Shown piece after piece: positions 44,791 through 53,520 of a stretch of 64,000 nucleotides of DNA. Each line of letters begins with the position of its first letter. The first letter of the stretch is position 1. The position numbers and the translations under genes are program-made. The notes beneath the pieces were generated by a model that saw nothing but the letters and a program-made list of their open reading frames with translations, was not told the DNA's origin and did no database searches. Where the stretch lies: NCBI RefSeq assembly GCF_000422565.1, contig NZ_AUMA01000009.1, positions 124,001-188,000 of the forward strand, in the 5' to 3' direction. Source of the DNA: Desulfovibrio aminophilus DSM 12254 (GTDB taxonomy: Bacteria > Desulfobacterota > Desulfovibrionia > Desulfovibrionales > Desulfovibrionaceae).

Positions 44791-45896
44791 TCAGCGCGGG
44801 GTCACGTCCTCGTAGTCTTGGGCCTTGACCTTATCCAGGGGATAGTGGCGCACTCCGCCGGAGGTCAGATCCACGGCCTTGATGTCGAACAGGCGCACCC
44901 GGCGGTTGTGCTGGGTGTGGTAGTAGAGCTTCAGGTTCGCCAAGTCCCAGGCCGCGGTCCAGATGGTGGAGCTGCGCATGAGCCCGGCCGGAGCCTGGGC
45001 CCCGGCGTGCCCCTCGGCCGCGCCCGGCCCCAGGGGAAGGTTGAAGTCGTCCATGATCCGAAAGACCTCGTAGACGGCCTCCCCGGCCGTGGCGGTCTTG
45101 CGCGCGGTCTGGGTCCAGGCCACGGCGCGGATGAACCGCGAGGGAGGAGTGTTGTCCCCGGGCAGGCCGATCATGCCGCTGCCCGCGCCCAGGGGCGTGA
45201 AGTCCAATTCCCCGATCTTCTTGCCCGGCAGCGCGAACGGCGACAGGTTCACGTAATTGCGCAGGTTGGTCATGTGCCAGTCGTAGTTGGGGGCGTTGGT
45301 GATCACGCCCAGGGGCGCATCGTGAACCTTCACCTCGCCGCCCGTGCACTCCACCACGATGGACCGGCCGGAGCGGTCCGTGACCATCCAGTGGCCGGGC
45401 ACTCCCGCGCCGATGGTCGGCTCCAGCACGTCCACCACGCGCACCCGGGACAGGCCCGCCCGCGCCTCCTCCACATCCGCGAAATTGGTCAGGATATAGC
45501 CCGCCACATCCAGCGGCGAGAGCGTCCGGGAACGTTCGGAGCCTTTGAAGGCCGCGTAGTCGGCGAAGCCGGGATGGTAGAACATGCCTACGGCCAGACC
45601 CTTCTCGTTCAGGCCGTCGGCCAAGGTCGGCTTGCCGCACATGTCCAGGCCCACCACGCCGTACCGGGTCTTCCAGGTCTTGCCCCCCTTGCCGTCCGGG
45701 GTCAGGGCCGTGAAGGCCGATCCGCGAGGAATCACGGTGATCCGGGTGTTCAGGTCGAAGGTGCCCCACTCCATGGTGCGGCCATAGAGGACCGCGCCGT
45801 CCCCGCTCGTGAGCCGGAGCCGGTGCAGGCGTCGACCGGGAACCCGGCCCAGACGACCCCCAGGAACAACGCAAACACGACAAGCAGACGTCGCAT
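44791..45896 (-). pseudogene. Choloylglycine-hydrolase-family amidase with an apparent 1-bp frameshift
   Basis: From the ATG at 45896 (GGAGGAGG site) a 23-residue signal peptide leads to Cys24, the expected N-terminal nucleophile (CTG). Right after this triplet the frame goes astray. The family continuation RLTSGDGAVLYGRTMEWGT is encoded in another frame starting at 45816, with two leftover bases (45818-45817) where a codon is expected. From there the frame is open and conserved to the stop at 44791 (VVGLDMCGKPTLADGLNEKG, VTNAPNYDWHMTNLRNYV). So one base is missing. It may be a recent pseudogene, a sequencing error or, less likely, programmed frameshifting. If intact it would be an exported linear-amide Ntn hydrolase. 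Confidence 0.8.
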
Positions 45897-45960
45897 GGAT
45901 TCCTCCTCCATTGCGGGTGAACGCTCACGATGAACCTCGCCAATAACTCAATTTCATTAC

Positions 45961-45989
45961 CGAATATGCGAGCGTCACAGGGGAGTAAA
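45961..45989 (-). promoter_or_regulatory. Sigma-70-like promoter of the choloylglycine-hydrolase-family gene
   Basis: On the minus strand TTTACT, 17 bp, TATTCG, with a leader of about 58 nt. The rest of the 242-bp gap (45897-46138) holds an AT-rich stretch, a T7-containing run at about 46023-46031 and the potD terminator. Confidence 0.4.
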
Positions 45990-46081
45990 GGGGAATCAGA
46001 TGGGCTCGGGCCTGGAACGGGAAAAAAATAACGCCCGCCCGATTGTCGTTTCGCGGCATGGTTCGCCGGACAAGACACACG

Positions 46082-46114
46082 AAAAAGGCCCGCCAGACAA
46101 CGCCGGGCGGGCCT
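46082..46114 (-). terminator. Rho-independent terminator of potABCD
   Basis: AGGCCCGCC/GGCGGGCCT arms with an 11-nt loop, followed on the minus strand by TTTTTC, 24 bp after the potD stop. The most classical terminator in the window. Confidence 0.85.
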
Positions 46115-46138
46115 CATGACGGATATGGGCGGGCCGGG

Positions 46139-47185
46139 CTACTTCCCGGTCTTGAGCATCTCCCAGTACTTCTCGTAGATCAGGGCCGCGTCGCCCACGT
46201 CGTTCTGGAACTCGGAGCGCTTGAGCACCTCGGCCGGGGGATAGGCCGTGGGGTTCTCGCGCAGCTCGGCGGGCAGCATCTTCAGGGCTTCCTTGTTGGG
46301 CGTGCAGTAGCCAACCTCCTCCACGATGGCCTTGGCGATGTCCGGGCGCATGAGGAAGTTGATGAAGGCGTGCGCGTTGTCCGGGTTGGGCGCGTTCTTG
46401 GGGACGGCCAGGCAGTCGGTCCAGAACATGCCGCCCTCCTTGGGCCAGACGAAGACCAGCTTGGAGTCTTCCTCGATGGCCCGCATGGCCTCGCCGTTCC
46501 AGATCATGCCCACGGCGACCTCCTTGTTCAGGAAGGGCGTCTTGGGGCTCTCGGAGTTGTACACGCGCACGTTGGGCACGAGCTTTTCCAGCAGCGCGTA
46601 GGCCGCCTCGATGTCCTTGGCGTCGGTGGTGTTCAGGGACTTGCCCTTGATGAGCAGGGCCGCGCCGAACACGTCGCGCACGTCGTCGTGCAGCAGGAGC
46701 TGGTTCTTGAACTCCGGCTTCCAGAGATCGGCCCAGGAGGTCACGGTCTTGGGGTCGAACTTGGCCGAATCCACCAGGATGCCCGCGCCGCCCCACATGT
46801 AGGGCACGGAATAGGCGTTGCCCGGATCATAGGGCTTGTCCAGGACGTTGGCGTCCAGGTTCTTCAGGTTCGGCAGCTTGGCCTTTTCCAGGGGCCGAAG
46901 CAGATTCTCGGCGCGCAGCTTCTGCATGAAGTAGGCCGAGGGCACGATCACGTCGTAGCCCTTGGCCCCCACCAGCTTGAGCTTGGCGTACATGGCCTCG
47001 TTGCTGTCGAAGGTGGAGTAGACCACCTTGATGCCGGTTTCCTTGGTGAACTGGGCCAGCACCGCGTCGGGCATGTACTCGGTCCAGTTGTACACCACCA
47101 CCTCCCCCTTGGCCGCCCACGCCGGGAGCGAAATCAGGAGGCAGAGGCAGAGCGCCAGGGCCAGGACAAGGAACTTCTTCATCAT
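46139..47185 (-). CDS. potD: Polyamine ABC transporter substrate-binding protein PotD
   Basis: 348 aa. Signal peptide (1-24, ending PAWAA), then VVVYNWTEYMPDAVLAQFTKETG, the hallmark PotD/PotF start, and acidic/aromatic ligand positions further on (WGGAGILVD, FWTDCLAVPKNAPN). Starts at ATGATG overlapping the potC stop. Spermidine or putrescine binding is likely; which one cannot be read. Confidence 0.94.
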   Translation of the reverse strand: MMKKFLVLALALCLCLLISLPAWAAKGEVVVYNWTEYMPDAVLAQFTKETGIKVVYSTFDSNEAMYAKLKLVGAKGYDVIVPSAYFMQKLRAENLLRPLEKAKLPNLKNLDANVLDKPYDPGNAYSVPYMWGGAGILVDSAKFDPKTVTSWADLWKPEFKNQLLLHDDVRDVFGAALLIKGKSLNTTDAKDIEAAYALLEKLVPNVRVYNSESPKTPFLNKEVAVGMIWNGEAMRAIEEDSKLVFVWPKEGGMFWTDCLAVPKNAPNPDNAHAFINFLMRPDIAKAIVEEVGYCTPNKEALKMLPAELRENPTAYPPAEVLKRSEFQNDVGDAALIYEKYWEMLKTGK

Positions 47186-47949
47186 TTCTTCTCCTTGAGG
47201 AGGATTTGCGAGGCGAAGACCACGACCACGGTGGCCGCGACCATGATCGCGCAGAGTGCGTTGACCACGGGCTTCACCCCGAGTTTGACCATGGAGTAGA
47301 TGCGCAGGGGCAATATCTCGTAGCCCGGACCCGTGACGAAGAAGCTGATGATCACGTCGTCCAGGGAGAGCGTGAAGGACAACAGCCATCCGGCCAGCAC
47401 CGCGGGCATGACCATGGGCAGAATCACGTGGCGGAAGGTCTCGTATTCATCCGCGCCCAGATCCTGGGCCGCCTCCACCACGTGCTTGTCGAAGCCCGCC
47501 AGCCGCGAGGCCACGGTCACGGCCACGAAGGGCAGGCTGAACGTGATGTGCGCCAGGAGCAGGGTGACGAATCCGGGCTCCAGTTGGACGGCCACGAAGA
47601 GCATGAGCAGGGACACGCCCATGACGATGTCCGGGGACATGATGACGATGAACAGACCGGTCTGAAAGAGCTTCTTGGCTTTGAAGTCGTAGCGGTGCAG
47701 GGCCCAGGCCGCCAGGGTGCCGAGGATGGTGGCGCAGGTGGCCGAGAGCGAGGCCACGGTCAGGGAGTTGAGAGCGGCGTCCAGAAGTTGGGTATCGGAC
47801 AGGAGTTCGCCGTACCAGCGCAGGGAGAAGCCCTTCCAGCCCGTGGAGTACTTGGAGTTGTTGAAGGAAAAGACGATGAGCACCACGATGGGCAGGTACA
47901 GGAAGAGATAGACAAGGGCCATGTAGGCCAGCCGGATGCGCCTAAGCAC
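47182..47949 (-). CDS. potC: Polyamine ABC transporter permease PotC
   Basis: 255 aa, six membrane segments, with the inner-membrane permease motif VVEAAQDLGADEYETFRHVILP. Overlaps potB by 8 bp and potD by 4 bp. Confidence 0.95.
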   Translation of the reverse strand: MLRRIRLAYMALVYLFLYLPIVVLIVFSFNNSKYSTGWKGFSLRWYGELLSDTQLLDAALNSLTVASLSATCATILGTLAAWALHRYDFKAKKLFQTGLFIVIMSPDIVMGVSLLMLFVAVQLEPGFVTLLLAHITFSLPFVAVTVASRLAGFDKHVVEAAQDLGADEYETFRHVILPMVMPAVLAGWLLSFTLSLDDVIISFFVTGPGYEILPLRIYSMVKLGVKPVVNALCAIMVAATVVVVFASQILLKEKK

Positions 47950-48791
47950 CGATGTCCTCCGGCTTGCGCGGAGCGCCCTTGCCGCTGCCCCCGTAGAGCA
48001 GGAGCAGCAGGATCATGATGCCGGTGAGGACCACGCTGGCGGCCGATCCCGTGGGCCAGTCGCGGGCGGTGAGGAACTGGTTCTTGATGAAGTTGCCGAT
48101 GAGCAGGCTCTTGGCTCCGCCGAGTACGTCGGCCACGTAGAACATGCCCAGGGCGGGCAGGAAGGTGAGCATGGTCCCAGCCAGGATGCCCGGCCAGGTG
48201 AGCGGCAGGCTCACCGCGAAGAAGGCCCGGAAGCGGCCCGCGCCCAGATCCTTTGCCGCCTCCAGCAGCCGGGGGTCGAGCTTCTCGATGGAGCTGTAGA
48301 GCGGCAGGATCATGAACGGCAGGAGCGTGTAGATCAGGCCCACGAGCACCGCCGTGTCGGTGTAGAGGATCTCCAGGGGTTGGTCCACGAGCCCCAGGCC
48401 GAGCAGGAGCGTGTTGAGCAGACCCTGGGCCTTGAGGATGAAGATCAGGGCGTAGGTGCGGATGAGCGAGTTGGTCCAGAACGGGATGATGATCAGGAGC
48501 AGGAAGAGGTTCTTGCGCTTCGTGCGCAGCCGGGCTAGGCCGTAGGCGAAGGGATAGCCCAGCAGGAGGCAGGCCGCGGCCGTGGTGGCGGCCCAGGCCA
48601 GGGAATCCAGAAAGATGCGCAGGAAGGCTCCGTCCGCGATGGTGGCGTAGCCTTCCAGGGAAAAGCTCGGGGACACGAAGGACGAGGGGTCGCGCGCCAG
48701 GAAGCTCACCACCAGGATGAGCAGGAACGGCAGCAGGGCGAACACCGCCAGCCAGGCGGCCGTGCCGCCGATGGCGGCGACCTTGAAGAAG

Positions 48792-48805
<14 letters not shown>
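47942..48805 (-). CDS. potB: Polyamine ABC transporter permease PotB
   Basis: 287 aa, six membrane segments, with LLEAAKDLGAGRFRAFFAVSLP as the coupling loop. Overlaps potA by 14 bp. Confidence 0.95.
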
Positions 48806-49964
<1,159 letters not shown>

Positions 49965-50036
49965 CAAAATCGTCCCGGATGAAAACCGGTTCGTGCCAAA
50001 GCCTCCGCGCGGCCGGGTCTGGTTCCGGCCCGCGAC

Positions 50037-50065
50037 TTGCAAAATGGGCTCCGGACGCCTACTAT
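50037..50065 (+). promoter_or_regulatory. Strong sigma-70-like promoter of the fliJ-truA operon
   Basis: TTGCAA, 17 bp, TACTAT, with a start near 50072 and a leader of about 34 nt. Divergent from potA. Confidence 0.6.
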
Positions 50066-50105
50066 GCCTTTGCACGGCAGGTCCGGAACAACCCGGGCAA
50101 TCCAT

Positions 50106-51479
50106 ATGCCCGTCGAGAAATTCATTATGCTCTCATTCGTTTCCTTTGACAAACGTTTTCCCCGCCTCGCGGCGGCGGCCATGGCCCTCGCCCTGATCCT
50201 CTGCGGACTGTCCGCCCAGGCCCAGGACTCGGCCATTTCCGCCCCTCAGACCAACATCCAGTCAGCCCCGGTGACGGACACCCCGGAACCGGCCGAGGAA
50301 AAGCAGGCCAAGGCGTTCTCGCAACCCCTGACGCCGGAGGTCGAGGAAGCCCTGACCTATCTGCTCGGGCTGCCCGGACACCGCGACCAGTCCCTGGACC
50401 CCGCGCGCCTGGCCCCCCTGCTGAACATGGCCACGGGCCCGTCCTTCGACGCCCGCGCCCTCAAGCCCGCGAAGCGCGAGGGCGGCAACGGCGTCTGCCT
50501 GCGCGAGGATCTCAAGGCTCCCCTTGAGCGAATCCTGCGCTACGGCTACAACAGGGACATCCCCAACCACGTCATCTTTCCCTCGGTGCTGCGGCTCACC
50601 GGCTGGGAGCCGGGCAGCGACATCCTTCGCCCGGGCAAGGGCCTCTGGGAGCTGGCCGAGGGCGATCTGCCCGCGCCGGTGCAGCTCTGGGGCCGGGAAT
50701 ACGAGGTGAACACCCCGGACTCCAGCACCGGGGCCTACTACCGCTACGAGCTGGACCGCTTCATCGCCCTCCTGCGCGCGGACGGAAAGAACGTCCTCGT
50801 CTCAATCTCGCGCATGCCCAAGGAATCCGAAGGCGGCAAGAAGGGCGTGCCCATGGACGACCAGAACTGGAACTATTTCTATTCCGGCATCGAGGGCCTC
50901 GACCGGGGCCTCATCGGCTGGATGGACACGAGCCTGTACAACTCCTGCTCCGTGCAGGTCTTCGTGGAGCAGGACCGGACCGAGCCCCGGACCACCTGCC
51001 TGCTCTTCAAGTGGCTGGCGGGCGGCTGGGCCGGGTTGAACGTGATCATGCCCCGGCACATCTATGACGGCAACATGCGCTTCATCAAGGGCTTCAAGAA
51101 GGTCATGGAGTCCGACGCCCTGCCCGACTCCGACCGCTTCGCCGCCGCCGTGCGGGAGATCCGCGGCCTGCCGGAATCGGTCCTGGACGAGAAGATCCGC
51201 TCTTATTCCCACGCCTTCGAGCAACTGGCCCGCAACTACCCGAGCATGGACAAGTCCGAGTTCCGCAAGATCTGGGAGAACGGCGGCTACGCCAAGGTTC
51301 TGGACCACGACCAGCGCCTGGGCATCCTCGCCCTGGAGTACCTCAAGGCCAAGGTCGGCAAGCCCGTTCTCGTGGACCTGAGCATGATCGACCGGGCCCT
51401 CGCCGCCCAGCCGGGCGGCCCCAACGTGGCCGTGCTGGCCCCGGACCAGGGCAAGGAACAGGGAGGGACCGCGCCGTGA
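50106..51479 (+). CDS. Exported hypothetical protein at the head of a flagellar-type operon
   Basis: 457 aa from the ATG at 50106. An ATG at 50127 gives a tidier signal peptide (ending SAQAQD) and is equally possible. The mature part is rich in aromatic and charged residues (YYRYELDRFIALLRADGKNV, NWNYFYSGIEGLDRGLIGWM) and has three or four scattered Cys, suggesting a folded periplasmic protein. The C-terminal third is helical. I do not recognise the family. Its TGA overlaps the ATG of the next gene, placing it with fliJ and the motE-like gene. Confidence 0.8.
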   Translation: MPVEKFIMLSFVSFDKRFPRLAAAAMALALILCGLSAQAQDSAISAPQTNIQSAPVTDTPEPAEEKQAKAFSQPLTPEVEEALTYLLGLPGHRDQSLDPARLAPLLNMATGPSFDARALKPAKREGGNGVCLREDLKAPLERILRYGYNRDIPNHVIFPSVLRLTGWEPGSDILRPGKGLWELAEGDLPAPVQLWGREYEVNTPDSSTGAYYRYELDRFIALLRADGKNVLVSISRMPKESEGGKKGVPMDDQNWNYFYSGIEGLDRGLIGWMDTSLYNSCSVQVFVEQDRTEPRTTCLLFKWLAGGWAGLNVIMPRHIYDGNMRFIKGFKKVMESDALPDSDRFAAAVREIRGLPESVLDEKIRSYSHAFEQLARNYPSMDKSEFRKIWENGGYAKVLDHDQRLGILALEYLKAKVGKPVLVDLSMIDRALAAQPGGPNVAVLAPDQGKEQGGTAP

Positions 51480-51670
51480 TGCTTTCCGAGGACGAAGCCA
51501 AGTTCAAGTACTGTCCGTACCTGACCACCCACGACGACAAGCTGCGCTTCTGCCAGTGCTCCATGTGCATGATGTGGCGCTGGGAGAATCCGGAACAGCC
51601 CGGCGGGCGCGGCTACTGCGGGCTGGCGGACGATCCGCGACCGGAATTCCGGGCCGCCCCCGCCCGTTGA
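51479..51670 (+). CDS. Small cysteine-rich protein
   Basis: 63 aa with five Cys (KYCPYL, RFCQCSMCMMWRW, GYCGLAD), a pattern suited to zinc or iron-sulfur binding. Start overlaps the upstream stop (ATGA) and stop overlaps the fliJ start (TGATG). No signal peptide. Family not recognised. Confidence 0.7.
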   Translation: MLSEDEAKFKYCPYLTTHDDKLRFCQCSMCMMWRWENPEQPGGRGYCGLADDPRPEFRAAPAR

Positions 51671-52110
51671 TGAAGCCCTTCGTCTTCAAGCTGGAAAAGG
51701 TTCTCGAGTACCGGACCCAGCTCGAGGAACAGGCCAAGCTGGCCTTGGCCCGGGCCATCTCCGAACACGCCCGGGGCGAACAGACGGTTGCCGACCTGGA
51801 GTCGCGCCTGGCCGAGCACCTGCGCCGGGGCGCGGGCCAGGGAGCCACGAGCGTCAACGAAATCTGGCTCTGGCGGCAATACCGCCAAGCTCTTGAGCAG
51901 GATCTCATCATGGCCAAGGCCGAGCTGGCCAAGCTGGCCTTGAAATTGCAGAAAGCCCGCCAGGATGCGGTTTCCCGTTCCAAGGACCGCAAGCTGCTCG
52001 AAAAACTCAAGGAACAGCAGGCCGGAAAGCACCATGAAGAGCAAGTCCTCCGCGAAGCCAAGGAAACCGAGGAAATGGCTGTCCTGCGTCATGAGCGTTC
52101 GACCCTCTAG
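51670..52110 (+). CDS. fliJ: Flagellar export protein FliJ
   Basis: 146 aa, almost wholly a long helical coiled coil (FKLEKVLEYRTQLEEQAKLALARA onward), with the FliJ start MKPFVFKLEKVLEYR. FliJ is the central stalk of the type III export ATPase and escorts chaperones. Typical length. Its identity is supported by the neighbouring MotE-like gene. Confidence 0.87.
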   Translation: MKPFVFKLEKVLEYRTQLEEQAKLALARAISEHARGEQTVADLESRLAEHLRRGAGQGATSVNEIWLWRQYRQALEQDLIMAKAELAKLALKLQKARQDAVSRSKDRKLLEKLKEQQAGKHHEEQVLREAKETEEMAVLRHERSTL

Positions 52111-52732
52111 GATCATCCTCTGGGTGCTCCTCCTGGGCCTGCTCAAGCTCGGACTGGTGGGTGCCGCCGGGCTCGGGCTCTTCGACGGGCGTCCGGCCAA
52201 GGCCGACCGGCCCGTGGTCGCCGCGCTGGAGCCCCAGGCGGCCCAGGCCCAGACCGCCACTCCCCCCGCCAAGCCCCAGGACGCGGCCCAGAAGCCCGCC
52301 CAGGACGCCGCCCTGCCGCCCGCCGGTTCTCCGGCGGATTGGAAGATCCTCAAGCAACGCGAAGAGGATCTGGCCTCCAAGGAACGTTCCCTCAAGGCCC
52401 TGGAACAAAACCTGGACGACAAGCTCGTGGAGCTCAAGGCCCTGGAGAAGCGCATCCAGGCCATGCTCGACCAGGCCGACGTGCTCAAGGACGAAAAGCT
52501 CAAGCATCTCGTGGACGTGTACTCCAACATGAAGTCCAAGCAGGCCGCCGCCGTCCTGGAGACCCTGGACGACGCCCTGGCCGTCAAAATCCTGTCGGGC
52601 ATGCGCGGCCGCACCGCCGGAGAAATCCTCTCCAACGTGCGCGCCGACCGAGCCGCCGTGCTCACCGAGGCCCTGACCCGCCTCCAGGCGCCCCTGGACA
52701 CGCCCGGCATTCCATCCCAGCCCAAGCAGTAG
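52034..52732 (+). CDS. MotE-like flagellar protein
   Basis: 232 aa from the ATG at 52034; a start at 52091 would shrink the overlap with fliJ from 77 to 20 bp. One membrane segment (about residues 27-47), a Pro/Ala-rich linker, a coiled coil (about 105-155) and a C-terminal MgtE_N-like helical domain (MKSKQAAAVLETLDDALAVK, GRTAGEILSNV). In this arrangement it matches MotE, a periplasmic chaperone for the motor protein MotC in rhizobia and widely encoded beside fliJ. The coiled coil probably lies in the periplasm. Confidence 0.83.
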   Translation: MKSKSSAKPRKPRKWLSCVMSVRPSRIILWVLLLGLLKLGLVGAAGLGLFDGRPAKADRPVVAALEPQAAQAQTATPPAKPQDAAQKPAQDAALPPAGSPADWKILKQREEDLASKERSLKALEQNLDDKLVELKALEKRIQAMLDQADVLKDEKLKHLVDVYSNMKSKQAAAVLETLDDALAVKILSGMRGRTAGEILSNVRADRAAVLTEALTRLQAPLDTPGIPSQPKQ

Positions 52733-52734
52733 GA

Positions 52735-53520
52735 ATGGTCCGGCTCAAACTGACCCTGGCCTACGACGGGACCAACTTCAAGGGCTGGCAGCTCCAGAAG
52801 GACGACCCCACGATCCAGGGCGCCCTGGAGGCCGCCGTGGCGCGGATCATCGGCGTCCAGGCCCGGGTGCAGGGCGCGGGCCGCACCGACACCGGGGTCC
52901 ACGCCCTGGGCCAGGTGGCCCATGTGGACATCCCGGACCACAAACTTTCCTCCGTGCCCTGGCAGCGGGCCCTCAACTGCCTGCTGCCCGACTCCGTGTC
53001 CGTACTGGCCGTGGAGCCCGTGTCGCGGGACTTTCACGCCCGCTTCAGGGCCGTGTCCAAGACCTACGCCTACACCCTCTGGACCACGCGGGCCTTCGTC
53101 CATCCCCAGCGCCGCAAGTACGTCTGGGACTGCGGCCCCCTGGATGCTGCGGCCATGGACGCCGCCGCGCCGCACTTCCTCGGAACCCACGACTTCAAGA
53201 GCTTCATGAACACCGGCACCCCCGTGCGCCACACCGTGCGGACCGTGACCAGCCTGGAGCGCCGCCCTGGGCTCACGGAGCACGAAGTGGTCTGGCGCAT
53301 CGAGGCCGACGGTTTCCTCAAGCAGATGGTCCGCAACGTGATGGGCCTGCTGGTGGAGATCGGCCGGGGTAAAGCCGATCCCGCTTCCGTCCGAACTATC
53401 CTGGAAGGAAGGGACAGGACTCTCGCTCCGGCCACGGCCCCGGCCCGGGGGCTCTGTCTGGAGCGGGTGATCTACGGGGACGTTCATGAGCGAGGGCCTG
53501 AAGACGATCCTGGGGATTGA
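52735..53520 (+). CDS. truA: tRNA pseudouridine synthase A (TruA)
   Basis: 261 aa. Makes pseudouridine at positions 38-40 of tRNA. The catalytic Asp lies in GAGRTDTGVHALGQVAH, with LAYDGTNFKGWQ at the start and FLKQMVRNVMGLLVEIG later. It starts 2 bp after the motE-like stop and overlaps the next gene by 35 bp; the last 12 residues are beyond the usual family end. Confidence 0.95.
   Translation: MVRLKLTLAYDGTNFKGWQLQKDDPTIQGALEAAVARIIGVQARVQGAGRTDTGVHALGQVAHVDIPDHKLSSVPWQRALNCLLPDSVSVLAVEPVSRDFHARFRAVSKTYAYTLWTTRAFVHPQRRKYVWDCGPLDAAAMDAAAPHFLGTHDFKSFMNTGTPVRHTVRTVTSLERRPGLTEHEVVWRIEADGFLKQMVRNVMGLLVEIGRGKADPASVRTILEGRDRTLAPATAPARGLCLERVIYGDVHERGPEDDPGD

Noticed and set aside
45917-45928. CRP/HcpR-like site GTGA-ACGC-TCAC
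   Set aside because: Spacing of 4 bp between the half-sites and no outer T/A; likely chance.
49980-49999. Sigma-54 promoter before potA (TTGGCACG on the minus strand)
   Set aside because: The -24 half fits, but the -12 position lacks the required GC/TGC at the fixed distance.
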